DNA from: Ilumatobacteraceae bacterium
Lineage (GTDB): Bacteria > Actinomycetota > Acidimicrobiia > Acidimicrobiales > Ilumatobacteraceae
DNA: 17,572 bases
Direction: 5' to 3'
Assembly (NCBI GenBank): GCA_007122945.1
Contig: SKSP01000110.1
Span: 1 to 17,572, forward strand
Shown here: piece after piece, positions 1 to 7,817 of the stretch
Layout of the letters: each line of letters begins with the position of its first letter
How positions within the stretch are numbered: the stretch's first letter is position 1
Notes under the pieces: model-generated
What the model was told of the DNA's origin: nothing
Seen by the model: only the letters and a program-made list of their open reading frames with translations
Databases searched by the model: none
Made by a program: the position numbers and the translations under genes

Positions 1-249
1 CGCGGCGCGGCGCGGTACCTCGTGAACAACGCCGGGCCACCCAGCAGGTCGCCGCTCGGCGTCCCCGCCGGCATCGTGGAGGCAGCGGCGAGCATGGCGC
101 GCGTCGGCGACACCTGGATCGGTCGGACGCCGATGGGCCGAGCGGCGCGCCCCGAGGAGATCGCGGCGGCGATCGCGTTCCTCCTCTCGCCGGCCGCGTC
201 GTTCGTCAACGGCGCGACGCTCGTCGTCGACGGCGGCAGCGCCCTCTGA
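1..249 (+). CDS. SDR-family oxidoreductase, C-terminal fragment (3α-hydroxysteroid dehydrogenase-like)
   Basis: The reading frame is open from base 1 and stops at 247-249, so the gene begins outside the window; about 82 residues are visible. The tail reads TPMGRAARPEEIAAAIAFLL, then SPAASFVNGATLVVDGG, which is the typical C-terminal helix and last strand of classical SDRs. From memory it resembles the C-terminus of 3α-hydroxysteroid dehydrogenase/carbonyl reductase (PMGRRAEPSEMASVIAFL... type). The Rossmann nucleotide motif and the YxxxK catalytic pair must lie upstream and cannot be checked. An NAD(P)-dependent hydroxyl/keto interconversion is expected; a steroid substrate is inference from similarity and neighbours. 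It is convergent with the cupin gene, with only 3 bases between the two stop codons. Confidence 0.8.
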   Translation, partial: RGAARYLVNNAGPPSRSPLGVPAGIVEAAASMARVGDTWIGRTPMGRAARPEEIAAAIAFLLSPAASFVNGATLVVDGGSAL

Positions 250-252
250 GCA

Positions 253-747
253 TCACGACCCGCCGACGGTCGGCGGCGTGATCACCGGGTGCGGCAACGC
301 GGTGGCACCGTGCTCGCGCAGTGCCCGATCGAAGGCGGCCGGGTCGTCGCCCCAGGAGCGTGGATCTCCCATCATGACCTCGAACATGACGGCGCCCGCG
401 TCGCCGGCGACGATCGGTCCGAACGCCGCCCCGTAGGGGAGCTCGACATGCGTGCCGGGCCCGCACTCGACGTCGCCGATCGTGCACGATCCCTCCAGCA
501 CGAAGACGACGTGCGGGCTGCGGTGACCGTGCCGACGGACGATCATCCCCGGGTCGTAACGCGCGTACAGGCTGAGGTACTGCGGATCGGACGAGTACGA
601 CATCCACTTCTCGTGCACGAACGCCTCGGACCCGTCGGCGTTGCGCTGCGCCCGCACCTTGCGCCACTCGACGTCGTCCAGGTGGCGGAACGACGGCTCG
701 CGCCGGGGTGCGTCCGCGGGTCGTGCATCGTCGTGCTCGTCGGTCAT
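253..747 (-). CDS. Single-domain cupin protein with altered metal motif
   Basis: A 164-residue protein with a small cupin β-barrel. Motif 1 is around residues 67-86 (G-x5-HGHRSPH...EG), with His73 and His75 as likely metal ligands. The usual motif-1 Glu position holds His79. In motif 2 (around 98-109, G-x5-PYGAAF) the usual His is Phe109, so the metal site is not canonical. ATG at 747 is preferred over GTG 756 and ATG 753 because GAGGTG lies 6 nt before it on the minus strand. It follows the SDR (1592-855) on the same strand after 107 bp and may share its transcript. Possible roles are a small dioxygenase or isomerase, or a ligand-binding accessory protein for the catabolic cluster; the substrate is unknown. 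Confidence 0.75.
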   Translation of the reverse strand: MTDEHDDARPADAPRREPSFRHLDDVEWRKVRAQRNADGSEAFVHEKWMSYSSDPQYLSLYARYDPGMIVRRHGHRSPHVVFVLEGSCTIGDVECGPGTHVELPYGAAFGPIVAGDAGAVMFEVMMGDPRSWGDDPAAFDRALREHGATALPHPVITPPTVGGS

Positions 748-854
748 CGACATCACCTCACATCGTCGTCACAACGTCGTCGTTCTTCACATCCGCCGGC
801 CATCATGGCACGGCCGCGGCGCGTGCGACATCGGACGGCGCGAGACGACGCCCC

Positions 855-1592
855 TCACAGCATCTGGCCGCCGGCGACCTGGATGGTCTGACCCGTCACC
901 CACGCCGCGTCGTCGCTGGCGAGGAACAGCACGACCGGCGCGATGTCCGACGGGACGCCGAGCCGCCCCAGCGGGATCTGCTTGACGATCGCCCGCTCGC
1001 GCTCGGGAGTGAGCGTCGGCGTGAACATCTCGGTCTCGGTCGCGCCGGGAGCGACCGCGTTGACCCGGATGCCGTCCCGACCGAGCTCGACGGCGAGGTT
1101 CCTCGTCATCTGCTCGAGCGCGGCCTTGGTCCCGGCGTAGACGGCGTTGCCGGGAAGCGGCACGCGTGTACCCGTCGACGAGACGTTGACGATGCAGCCG
1201 CGAACCTCGCGGAGGTGGGGGATCGACTCGCGTGTGAGCGCGAGCGGGCCGAACTGGTTGATCATCAACGACGAGACGATCGACTCGTCGCTCTCGTCCT
1301 CGACGGGTCGATCGTGCCACCGGGCGGCGTTGTTCACGAGGACGTCGAGCCGGCCGAACCGCTCGACGATCTCGGCGACGATCGTCGCGGCCGCTCCGAC
1401 CTCGGCGACGTCGGCGGTGACCGTCAGCGCACGGTCCGGATACGGCGCGACGCTCTCGGCGAGCGGTTCTGCCCGGCGCCCGATCACGGCGACCGACGCC
1501 CCCTCGGCGGCGAAGCGGTGAGCGATCTCCCGCCCGATGCCGGAGCCACCGCCCGTGACGGCCGCCACCATGCCAGCGAAACGCTCCGTCAT
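855..1592 (-). CDS. SDR-family NAD(P)-dependent oxidoreductase
   Basis: A 245-residue classical SDR. It has the cofactor motif TGGGSGIG (residues 13-20), NNAA (87-90) in place of the more common NNAG, catalytic Ser138/139, Tyr152 and Lys156 (YAGTK), then RVNAVAPG and a C-terminal VTGQTIQVAGG. The start at ATG 1592 (MTERFAG) puts the Rossmann motif at the usual distance from the N-terminus; the frame remains open further upstream to 1643, but those residues look non-coding. A GAGGGGAC element lies about 12 nt upstream, a rather long spacing. It is divergent from the amidohydrolase gene and precedes the cupin on the same strand. The reaction is probably alcohol/ketone interconversion on a catabolic intermediate; the substrate is not identifiable. 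Confidence 0.9.
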   Translation of the reverse strand: MTERFAGMVAAVTGGGSGIGREIAHRFAAEGASVAVIGRRAEPLAESVAPYPDRALTVTADVAEVGAAATIVAEIVERFGRLDVLVNNAARWHDRPVEDESDESIVSSLMINQFGPLALTRESIPHLREVRGCIVNVSSTGTRVPLPGNAVYAGTKAALEQMTRNLAVELGRDGIRVNAVAPGATETEMFTPTLTPERERAIVKQIPLGRLGVPSDIAPVVLFLASDDAAWVTGQTIQVAGGQML

Positions 1593-1640
1593 CGCTCGGC
1601 CGACGTCCCCTCGCTCATCGAGCGGCGAACCTAGCGGTGC

Positions 1641-1678
1641 CAACCGGGCGCGATCAACCGGGCGCGATCAACCGGGCG
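1641..1678. repeat. 14-bp tandem direct repeat, about 2.7 copies
   Basis: The unit CAACCGGGCGCGAT occurs at 1641-1654 and 1655-1668, and its first 10 bases recur at 1669-1678. It lies in the 197-bp region between the divergent SDR (start 1592) and amidohydrolase (start 1790), directly upstream of a possible -10 element. It could be an operator array or a replication-slippage product. Confidence 0.8.
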
Positions 1679-1690
1679 GGCGGCGGCGAC

Positions 1691-1696
1691 TATCCT
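1691..1696 (+). promoter_or_regulatory. Possible -10 element for amidohydrolase gene
   Basis: TATCCT fits the actinobacterial TANNNT -10 pattern. It would give a 5' leader of roughly 85-90 nt before ATG 1790. No convincing -35 box is seen; the end of the 14-bp repeat array occupies that position, so activator or repressor control there is conceivable. This is a pattern match only. Confidence 0.3.
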
Positions 1697-1789
1697 CGCG
1701 GACACGGGGCGGATCCGCCTCGACAGGGACGCGGTACCGCAGCTCGATCACCTCGGTCGCGGTGCCGCCGGGGTGTCAGGGGGCACGAC

Positions 1790-2986
1790 ATGGGTTCCAT
1801 GGACTGGCTGATCTCGGTCGATGACCACGTGGTCGAACCGCCGGGCGTCTGGGCTGACCGACTCCCGTCGAAGTACGACGACGTGATGCCGCGCGTCGAG
1901 TGGATCGACGGCGAGGAATGGTGGGTCTACGAGGACAAGCGCGTCCACACGGGCGGCGCGATCTCGGCCACCATCGGCTTGTCCCGCGAACAGTGGGGCA
2001 TGCGCGGCCTCTCGTACGCCGAGATGGCCAAGGGCTGCTACGACCCCAAGGCCCGCGTCGAGGACATGAACGAGGCCGGGATGCTCGCGTCGCTCAACTT
2101 CCCGTCGGCGCCGCGCTTCTGCGGTCAGTGGTTCTACGAGGGGAAGGACAAAGAGCTCGCACACCTCTGCGTGAAGGCGTGGAACGACTGGATGGTCGAC
2201 GAGTGGTGCGCTGAGGCGCCCGGGCGCTTCATCCCCCTCATGCTGATCCCACTGTGGGACATCCCCGAAGCGGTGCGCGAGATCGAGCGCATGGCCGCCA
2301 AGGGCGTCCGTGCACTGGCGTTCTCCGAACAACCGGCATCGCACGTGCTCAACCTGCCCGACATCCACACCGACTACTGGGACCCGGTCTTCCAGATCTG
2401 CAACGACGCGGGCGTCGTGCTCTGCACCCACATCGGATCGTCCTCGTACCTGCCCCAGATCAGCCCGATGGCGCCGTACATGGCCAACACGACGTGGGGC
2501 GCGACCAGGACCGCCGGCACGATGCTCAACTGGCTCTTCAGCGGCAAGTTCATCGACTTCCCGAACCTGAAGATCGCCCTCGCCGAGGGAAACATCGGGT
2601 GGATCCCCTACTTCCTCGAGCGCGCCGAGTACGTGATCGAGCGTCAGCGCTACTGGACCAACCGCGGTGAGAAGTTCGACGGCCAAGGTGGCGTCCATCA
2701 CAACATCTACATCGACTGGGACAACTACGACATCCGCGAGGCCTACCACGACCACATCTTCGGTTGCTTCCTCGACGACCAGGCCGGGCTGCGCCTGCTC
2801 GACCTCGTCGGCGAGGACAACGTGATGGTCGAGGTCGACTACCCGCACGGCGACACGACCTGGCCGCACTCGTTGAAGATCATGTCCGAGCGCCTGCGCG
2901 ACCTCACCGAGGAGCAGCAGTACAAGATCCTGCGCGGCAACGCCGAGCGCCTCTTCGACTTCACGCCCGTCGAACCGACCCTGTGA
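1790..2986 (+). CDS. Amidohydrolase-2 family metal-dependent hydrolase/decarboxylase
   Basis: A 398-residue protein of the amidohydrolase-related TIM-barrel family that includes ACMSD, γ-resorcylate decarboxylase and LigJ-like hydratases. It starts with SVDDHVVEPP (D12, H13, E16), the usual N-terminal metal-site variant of this branch. Likely further ligands or catalytic residues are H214 (CTHIGSS), E266 (AEGNIGW) and D350 (VEVDYPHGD). The C-terminus has the ILRGNAERLFDF helix typical of the family. ATG 1790 is chosen because AGGGGG (1778-1783) sits 6 nt upstream; a second ATG at 1799 is less well placed. No signal peptide is seen. The gene is followed by a 152-bp gap before the ABC ATPases. 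The reaction could be hydrolysis or nonoxidative decarboxylation of a ring or ring-cleavage carboxylate; this is family-level knowledge only. Confidence 0.9.
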   Translation: MGSMDWLISVDDHVVEPPGVWADRLPSKYDDVMPRVEWIDGEEWWVYEDKRVHTGGAISATIGLSREQWGMRGLSYAEMAKGCYDPKARVEDMNEAGMLASLNFPSAPRFCGQWFYEGKDKELAHLCVKAWNDWMVDEWCAEAPGRFIPLMLIPLWDIPEAVREIERMAAKGVRALAFSEQPASHVLNLPDIHTDYWDPVFQICNDAGVVLCTHIGSSSYLPQISPMAPYMANTTWGATRTAGTMLNWLFSGKFIDFPNLKIALAEGNIGWIPYFLERAEYVIERQRYWTNRGEKFDGQGGVHHNIYIDWDNYDIREAYHDHIFGCFLDDQAGLRLLDLVGEDNVMVEVDYPHGDTTWPHSLKIMSERLRDLTEEQQYKILRGNAERLFDFTPVEPTL

Positions 2987-2988
2987 AC

Positions 2989-3010
2989 GGGTCGTGAGCC
3001 GGCTCGACCC
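2989..3010 (+). terminator. Weak stem-loop after amidohydrolase gene
   Basis: GGGTCG (2989-2994) pairs with CGACCC (3005-3010) around a 10-nt loop, starting 3 bases after the stop codon. There is no U-rich tract, so it may be a weak or factor-dependent terminator, or coincidence in GC-rich DNA. Confidence 0.25.
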
Positions 3011-3080
3011 GCGGGCCCCATGACCGGTTCCGCTGGGTGGTACCGTGCCCGCCGGACACATGCGGACCGTCATCTAGCGT

Positions 3081-3103
3081 GTCATGTCGTCACCGGGCAT
3101 GAC
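3081..3103. promoter_or_regulatory. Inverted repeat GTCATG-N11-CATGAC upstream of ABC ATPase operon
   Basis: GTCATG (3081-3086) and CATGAC (3098-3103) form a perfect 6-bp dyad with an 11-bp spacer, 36 bases before the GTG start at 3139. An overlapping CGGGC/GCCCG dyad (3094-3108) is also present. The position suits an operator or a 5'-leader hairpin. No regulator can be assigned. Confidence 0.3.
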
Positions 3104-3138
3104 GCCCGTCTGAACATGCAGAGGGGAATGCTCTTCCA

Positions 3139-4203
3139 GTGAACACCGCTGAGACCGCTGACCGGCAGGACGTGCTGCTCCAGGTGCGCGACCTGCGGAC
3201 GCAGTTCCGGACCCCGCTCGGCATGCTGCGCGCCGTCGACGGGGTCTCGTTCGACCTCGCCGCGGGCGAGACGTTCGGGATCGTGGGCGAATCGGGTTCG
3301 GGCAAGTCGGTCCTCGTCCGCACGATCATGAACCTGCTGCCGTCGAACGCCCACGTACCCAGCAGCGGCAAGGTGCTGTACCGGGGCCAGAACGTCCACA
3401 CACTCTCGCCACTCGACGCCAAGCACTTCTGGGGGCCCGAGATGGCGATGGTCTTCCAGGACCCGATGACGGCGCTCAACCCGGTGAAGAAGGTGGGCGA
3501 GCACCTCACCGAATCGATGCGATACCACCTCAAGGTGTCCAGGAAGGTCGCGGCATCCCGGGCGCTCAGCCTGATGCGCGAGGTCGGGATCCCCGAGCCC
3601 GAGCGCCGGCTGGAGCAGTACCCGCACGAGTTGTCCGGCGGGATGCGCCAGCGCGTCGTGATCGCGATGGCGTTGGCGTGCGAACCGAAGTTGCTGATCG
3701 CCGACGAGCCGACCACGGCACTCGACGTGACGGTGCAACGGCAGATCCTCGACCTCCTCGTCCGCCTCCAGGCCGACCGCGACATGGCGATGATCCTGAT
3801 CAGCCACGACCTCGGTGTCGTCTCGGGCGTCTCCGACCGGGTGGCGGTCATGTACGGGGGCCACTTCCTCGAGGTCGCCGACACCAGGGAGTTGTTCACC
3901 CACGTCCACCACCCGTACACCGAAGCCCTGCTCCGGTCGATGCCACGGCTCGAGCTCCCCACCGGGGTACGGCTGAGCGCCATCGCCGGCCGCCCTCCCG
4001 ACATGACCGCTCCGCCTCCGGGTTGCCGGTTCGCGGCGCGCTGCGAGTACGCGCAGCACGACTGCGAGGCGGCGATTCCGAGTCTCCGCCCCGGCCCGGA
4101 GCCCACACACCTCTTCCGCTGCCTCTTCCCGCTGCGCATCGCCGACGACGGGTCGGCCGTGACCACGGACCCCGCCTCCGACACGCAACAGGTCACCGCC
4201 TGA
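3139..4203 (+). CDS. Oligopeptide/dipeptide-type ABC transporter ATP-binding protein (OppD/DppD-like)
   Basis: A 354-residue ABC ATPase. Walker A is GESGSGKS (50-57), the Q-loop is Gln107 (QDPMTALNP), the signature is LSGGMRQR (165-172), Walker B is LLIADE (185-190) and the switch His is His223. The C-terminal oligopeptide-transporter extension has clustered cysteines (PPGCRFAARCEYAQHDC). GTG 3139 is used as the start, with GAGGGGAA about 10 nt upstream; the ATG at 3128 is out of frame. It energises import at the inner face of the membrane with the partner ATPase encoded next, whose ATG overlaps this stop by 1 nt. No permease gene is adjacent. The imported solute is unknown; Opp-type systems in catabolic clusters need not carry peptides. 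Confidence 0.95.
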   Translation: MNTAETADRQDVLLQVRDLRTQFRTPLGMLRAVDGVSFDLAAGETFGIVGESGSGKSVLVRTIMNLLPSNAHVPSSGKVLYRGQNVHTLSPLDAKHFWGPEMAMVFQDPMTALNPVKKVGEHLTESMRYHLKVSRKVAASRALSLMREVGIPEPERRLEQYPHELSGGMRQRVVIAMALACEPKLLIADEPTTALDVTVQRQILDLLVRLQADRDMAMILISHDLGVVSGVSDRVAVMYGGHFLEVADTRELFTHVHHPYTEALLRSMPRLELPTGVRLSAIAGRPPDMTAPPPGCRFAARCEYAQHDCEAAIPSLRPGPEPTHLFRCLFPLRIADDGSAVTTDPASDTQQVTA

Positions 4204-5219
4204 TGGCCGGCATCGGAACGGCCCACCTGCGCGACGCCGACGACCGCGTGCTCGTCCGCGTCGAGAACCTGGTCGTGGAGTTCCCGGCAAAGGGCGGGCA
4301 GAAGGTCCAAGCGGTCTCCGACATCAGCTTCGACATCCTCGACGGCGAGACGCTGGGCATGGTCGGGGAATCCGGATGCGGCAAGTCGACCACCGGTCGG
4401 GCCATGCTGCAGCTCCCTCCACCCACGTCGGGCAGCGTCCGTCTCGACGACGTGGAGCTCACGGCGCTGTCCGGCGACGACCTGAGGAAGATCCGGCCGA
4501 AGCTCCAGATGATCTTCCAGGACCCCATCTCGTCGTTGAACGAGCGGCGAACCGTCTACGACGTCGTCAGCGAAGGTCTGAAGATCTGGGACTGGCCGAG
4601 TGCCGACATCCCGCGTCGCGTCAGCGAGCTCCTCGAGGCGGTCGGCCTCGACCCGCAAGCCGTCAAGGACCGCTATCCCCGATCGTTCTCCGGAGGGCAG
4701 TGCCAGCGCATCTGCATCGCGCGGGCTCTGGTGCTCGACCCCAAGGTCGTCATCTGCGACGAACCCGTCTCGGCGCTCGACGTCAGCGTCCAGGCCCAGA
4801 TCCTCAACCTCCTGCGGGACATGCGAGAGCGGTACGGGGTCACCCTGGTGTTCATCACCCATGACCTCGGTGTGGTGAAGAACATCAGCGACCGGATCAT
4901 CGTCATGTACCTCGGTCGCATCTGCGAGGTGGCCACGCCCGACGACCTGTTCGCGACTCCGGCCCACCCCTACACACGACTGCTCATGGAGTCGGTCCCG
5001 CGCATCGAGACCGACGGGCCGGACGAGGAACGCCAGGCGCTCCCGCCCGCGGAGCTGCCGTCGCCCATGAACCCCCCGAGCGGCTGTCGCTTCCGCACCC
5101 GGTGCGAGTTCAAGCAGGAGATCTGCGAGACGACCATCCCGGAGCTGGTCGAGGTGACGCCCGGTCACTTCACCGCCTGTCACTTCCCGGTGCTCGACGA
5201 TCCGATCCCGCTCCGCTGA
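4203..5219 (+). CDS. Oligopeptide/dipeptide-type ABC transporter ATP-binding protein (OppF/DppF-like)
   Basis: A 338-residue ABC ATPase, second of a heterodimeric pair. Walker A is GESGCGKS (55-62), the Q-loop Gln106 (QDPISSLNERR), the signature FSGGQCQRI (162-170), Walker B VVICDE (182-187) and the switch His220. The C-terminal Opp-type extension carries PPSGCRFRTRCEFKQEIC. The start ATG at 4203 overlaps the previous stop (TGATG), so translation is probably coupled. The frame is open far upstream (to 3678), but that part is a shadow of the previous gene. Both ATPases have full catalytic motifs. The expected OppB/OppC permeases are missing on both sides; the only other transport component in the window is the binding protein at 12722. 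Confidence 0.95.
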   Translation: MAGIGTAHLRDADDRVLVRVENLVVEFPAKGGQKVQAVSDISFDILDGETLGMVGESGCGKSTTGRAMLQLPPPTSGSVRLDDVELTALSGDDLRKIRPKLQMIFQDPISSLNERRTVYDVVSEGLKIWDWPSADIPRRVSELLEAVGLDPQAVKDRYPRSFSGGQCQRICIARALVLDPKVVICDEPVSALDVSVQAQILNLLRDMRERYGVTLVFITHDLGVVKNISDRIIVMYLGRICEVATPDDLFATPAHPYTRLLMESVPRIETDGPDEERQALPPAELPSPMNPPSGCRFRTRCEFKQEICETTIPELVEVTPGHFTACHFPVLDDPIPLR

Positions 5220-5321
5220 CCGGCGCGCCGTACCGGTGGCCGGGACGCGCTGCTTCTCGGAGCGTCGCGCCTCGCCGTACTGTTCCCGCCGTTCGTGTTC
5301 GACAACGCAGGGGGTCCGACG

Positions 5322-6887
5322 ATGGCAGCAGTGGAGTTCGACGAGGTGGTCGACGTCGTCGTCGTGGGGTCCGGCGGTGGCGCGTTGACCGGCGCGTACG
5401 TCGCGTCGTCGCGCGGCCTGCAGACGCTCGTCATCGAGAGCACCGACTTCTACGGCGGGACGACGGCCTACTCCGGATCGGGCCTCTGGCTCCCCGGGAA
5501 CCACGTGCTCGAACGCGACGGGGTGGACGACACGGTCGACGAGGCCCGCGAGTACCTGCGCGCCGTGATCGGCGACGAGACGGCCGACCTGCAGGACGCC
5601 TTCCTCGCATCGACGCGGCCCTTGATCGAGGAGCTCGAGCGTCACGACATGTTGAAGTTCGAGCACCGGCCGTTCCCCGACTACTTCGCACAGGCTCCGC
5701 ACATGCGCCCGCTCGGACGCGACATCTTCCCCCTCGACCTCGAACGCGACGCACTCGGGGACATGTCCGGCTGGCTGCGCCCGACCGCTCCCGAGGAGCG
5801 CCAGGGCGCACCGGCACCACCGCAGTACACCGGGGGCCAGGCACTCATCGCCCGCCTGCTCCTCGCGACGGCCGGCACGGGGCACTGCGAGCTCCGCCTG
5901 CGCACGGCGATGGACACCCTCATCGTCGACGACGAGGGGTCCGTCGTGGGGGTCGAGGCGGTCGTCGGTGGGTTCCCGATCCGCATCGGTGCGCGGGCCG
6001 GGGTGTTGCTCGCCGCAGGCGGCTTCGAACGCAACGCCGAGCTGCGCGAGCGGTACCGCGTGCCGGGCGACCCGAGATGGTCCATGGGAGCCCCCGGAGG
6101 CATGGGGCGCCCCATCGAGGCCGGGGCGGAGATCGGTGGCGCCGTGGGGTTGATGGACCAGGCCTGGTGGTCGCCGGGCCTGCTCCATCCCGATGGGTCC
6201 GCGACCTTCACGTTGGGCTTGCGCGGAGGGATCTTCGTGAACTCGCGGGGCGAACGGTTCATCAACGAGTCGTTGCCCTACGACCAGGCAGGGCGCGCCG
6301 TGATCGATGCCGACGCCAGCGACGGTGGCCACCTCCCCTTCTGGTTCGTCTTCGACGACCGCTTCGGCGACGCGATGCCCGCCATGTCCACCGTGCCGAT
6401 GGGACCCCAGCAGGACTACGTCGCCGCCGGCCTGTGGCGCACCGCCGACACACTGGAGGAGCTCGCCGGCACGATCGGCGTGCCACCCCACGCGCTGGCG
6501 ACGACCGTCGAACGCTTCAACGGATTCTGCGCCACGGGCGTCGACGAGGACTTCGGGCGCGGTGTCGCCCCGTTCGACCTGTTCTTCGCCACCGGTGACG
6601 GTCCGAACAAGGCACTGGTCCCGATCGACGCCGGTCCGTACCACGCCGTCAAGTTCGCCGTCTCCGACCTCGGCACCAAGGGCGGCCTCGTCACCGACAC
6701 CGAGGCGCGCGTGCTGCGCGACGACGATTCGGTGATCCCGGGCGTCTACGCGGCGGGCAACACGATGGCCTCGTTGAGCCGCTACACGTATCCGGCACCC
6801 GGCACCCCGATCGGAACATGCATGGTGTTCTCCTATCGGGCCGTGCTCGACATGGAGCGACACATGCACGCCCGCGACGTGGCGTGA
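5322..6887 (+). CDS. kstD: FAD-dependent 3-ketosteroid Δ1-dehydrogenase-like protein
   Basis: A 521-residue flavoprotein of the FAD-binding-2/KstD family; KstD introduces the C1-C2 double bond into 3-ketosteroid ring A. The FAD-binding GSGGG is at 16-20 and YGGTTAYSGSGLWLP at 44-58. Candidate catalytic residues fall at nearly the same numbering as in Rhodococcus KstD1 (Y119, Y318, Y487, G491 from memory): Tyr121 (PDYF), Tyr320 (NESLPY), Tyr490 and Gly494 (YPAPG). A second FAD contact region is GVYAAGNTMAS (474-484). ATG 5322 is chosen because AGGGGG (5309-5314) lies 7 nt upstream; the frame also opens at GTG 5295. It is followed by the MCP hydrolase after 47 bp. Related alternatives are a Δ4-(5α)-KSTD or a dehydrogenase of a non-steroid cyclic ketone. 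Confidence 0.85.
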   Translation: MAAVEFDEVVDVVVVGSGGGALTGAYVASSRGLQTLVIESTDFYGGTTAYSGSGLWLPGNHVLERDGVDDTVDEAREYLRAVIGDETADLQDAFLASTRPLIEELERHDMLKFEHRPFPDYFAQAPHMRPLGRDIFPLDLERDALGDMSGWLRPTAPEERQGAPAPPQYTGGQALIARLLLATAGTGHCELRLRTAMDTLIVDDEGSVVGVEAVVGGFPIRIGARAGVLLAAGGFERNAELRERYRVPGDPRWSMGAPGGMGRPIEAGAEIGGAVGLMDQAWWSPGLLHPDGSATFTLGLRGGIFVNSRGERFINESLPYDQAGRAVIDADASDGGHLPFWFVFDDRFGDAMPAMSTVPMGPQQDYVAAGLWRTADTLEELAGTIGVPPHALATTVERFNGFCATGVDEDFGRGVAPFDLFFATGDGPNKALVPIDAGPYHAVKFAVSDLGTKGGLVTDTEARVLRDDDSVIPGVYAAGNTMASLSRYTYPAPGTPIGTCMVFSYRAVLDMERHMHARDVA

Positions 6888-6934
6888 CCGATGCCGAGAC
6901 CACACTCCGACCCGAGAAGGGACCACGACCGCCG

Positions 6935-7792
6935 ATGAGCGAGTACACGTACGAGTCCACCAGCAAGACCTTGAGCACCCCGCACGGCGAGCTCCACTAC
7001 CACGAAGCGGGTGAGGGGCCGCCGCTGCTCCTGCTGCACGGGTCGGGACCCGGTGTCAGTGGGTGGGCCAACTTCCGTGGCAATCTCCCGGCGTTCGCAC
7101 CTCACTTCCGGACCCTCGTGCTCGACATGCCGGGTTTCGGGAAGAGCTACGAGCCCGATGACAACCCAGCACTCCACGCTCCCGACGCCGCGCTGGCGTT
7201 CCTCGACCAGCTCGGCGTCGACCGGATCCCGATCGTGGGCAACTCGATGGGTGGTGGTGTCGCGGCGCGCCTCGCGGCCGCGCATCCCGAGCGGGTCAGC
7301 CGGCTCGTGACGATCGGCGGCGTCGGCGTTCCGTTCTTCAGCCCGACACCCGCCGAGGGCATCATCTTGCTCGTCGACTTCGTCGAGAACCCCACCCGCG
7401 ATCGGTTGCTCAGGTGGATGCACTCCATGGTGTTCGATCCATCCATCCTCACCGACGAGTTCGTCGAGATGCGTTGGCAGTCGGCCACCGACCCGGCCGC
7501 GCTCACCGGGATCCGCAAGATGTACAACGCCGGGATGCTCGCCGGGCTGCGCGAGCGATTGATCGGGAACCCCGGTGCCCTGGCCATGCTCGCCCAGATC
7601 AAGGCACCGACGCTGCTCACATGGGGCCGGGACGACCGCGTCACCCCGCTCGACGGGATGCTCGCGCCGATGCGGTTCATCGAGAAGTGCGAGGTCCACA
7701 TCTTCTACGACTGCGGTCACTGGGCGATGATCGAACGCCAGGACGAGTTCGAGAGCGTCGTGCTGTCGTACCTCCTGCGCGACCTGACCTGA
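6935..7792 (+). CDS. hsaD: α/β-hydrolase, meta-cleavage-product hydrolase (HsaD/BphD-like), copy A
   Basis: A 285-residue α/β-hydrolase. It has the oxyanion-loop motif HGSGPGVSGWANF (35-47), the nucleophile elbow GNSMGG with Ser104, Asp234 in WGRDDRV and His262 in CGHWAMIE, which is the standard triad. The long HGSGPG segment and the GHWAMIE tail are typical of carbon-carbon bond hydrolases acting on meta-cleavage products, such as HsaD (steroid) and BphD/MhpC (aromatics). ATG 6935 is chosen; AAGGGA is 12 nt upstream, a long spacing. It lies 47 bp after the KstD-like gene, on the same strand and probably in the same transcript. A paralogue with the same motifs starts at 16934. The exact substrate cannot be fixed from the sequence. 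Confidence 0.85.
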   Translation: MSEYTYESTSKTLSTPHGELHYHEAGEGPPLLLLHGSGPGVSGWANFRGNLPAFAPHFRTLVLDMPGFGKSYEPDDNPALHAPDAALAFLDQLGVDRIPIVGNSMGGGVAARLAAAHPERVSRLVTIGGVGVPFFSPTPAEGIILLVDFVENPTRDRLLRWMHSMVFDPSILTDEFVEMRWQSATDPAALTGIRKMYNAGMLAGLRERLIGNPGALAMLAQIKAPTLLTWGRDDRVTPLDGMLAPMRFIEKCEVHIFYDCGHWAMIERQDEFESVVLSYLLRDLT

Positions 7793-7817
7793 ACCCCGGG
7801 ACCCCCTGGAGGAGCTG

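Noticed and set aside
22..60. NNAG near the left edge, suggesting an SDR with an internal deletion
   Set aside because: The segment aligns better with the later RVNxxxPGxxxxTPL loop of SDRs, at normal distance from the C-terminus; NNAG there is coincidental.
289..891. Plus-strand open frame opposite the cupin gene
   Set aside because: The minus-strand product has a recognisable cupin motif and a ribosome site; the plus-strand translation has no family features.
5220..5321. KstR-type operator upstream of the KstD-like gene
   Set aside because: By eye I find no TnnAACnnGTTnnA-like palindrome in this gap or other gaps; only GC-rich palindromes such as CGGCGCGCCG at 5221-5230.
3090..6926. Very long minus-strand open frame (about 1278 codons)
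   Set aside because: It is antisense to two ABC ATPases and the KstD-like gene, all with full motifs. The translation is low-complexity and His/Arg/Val/Asp-rich, a known effect of GC-rich codon use.
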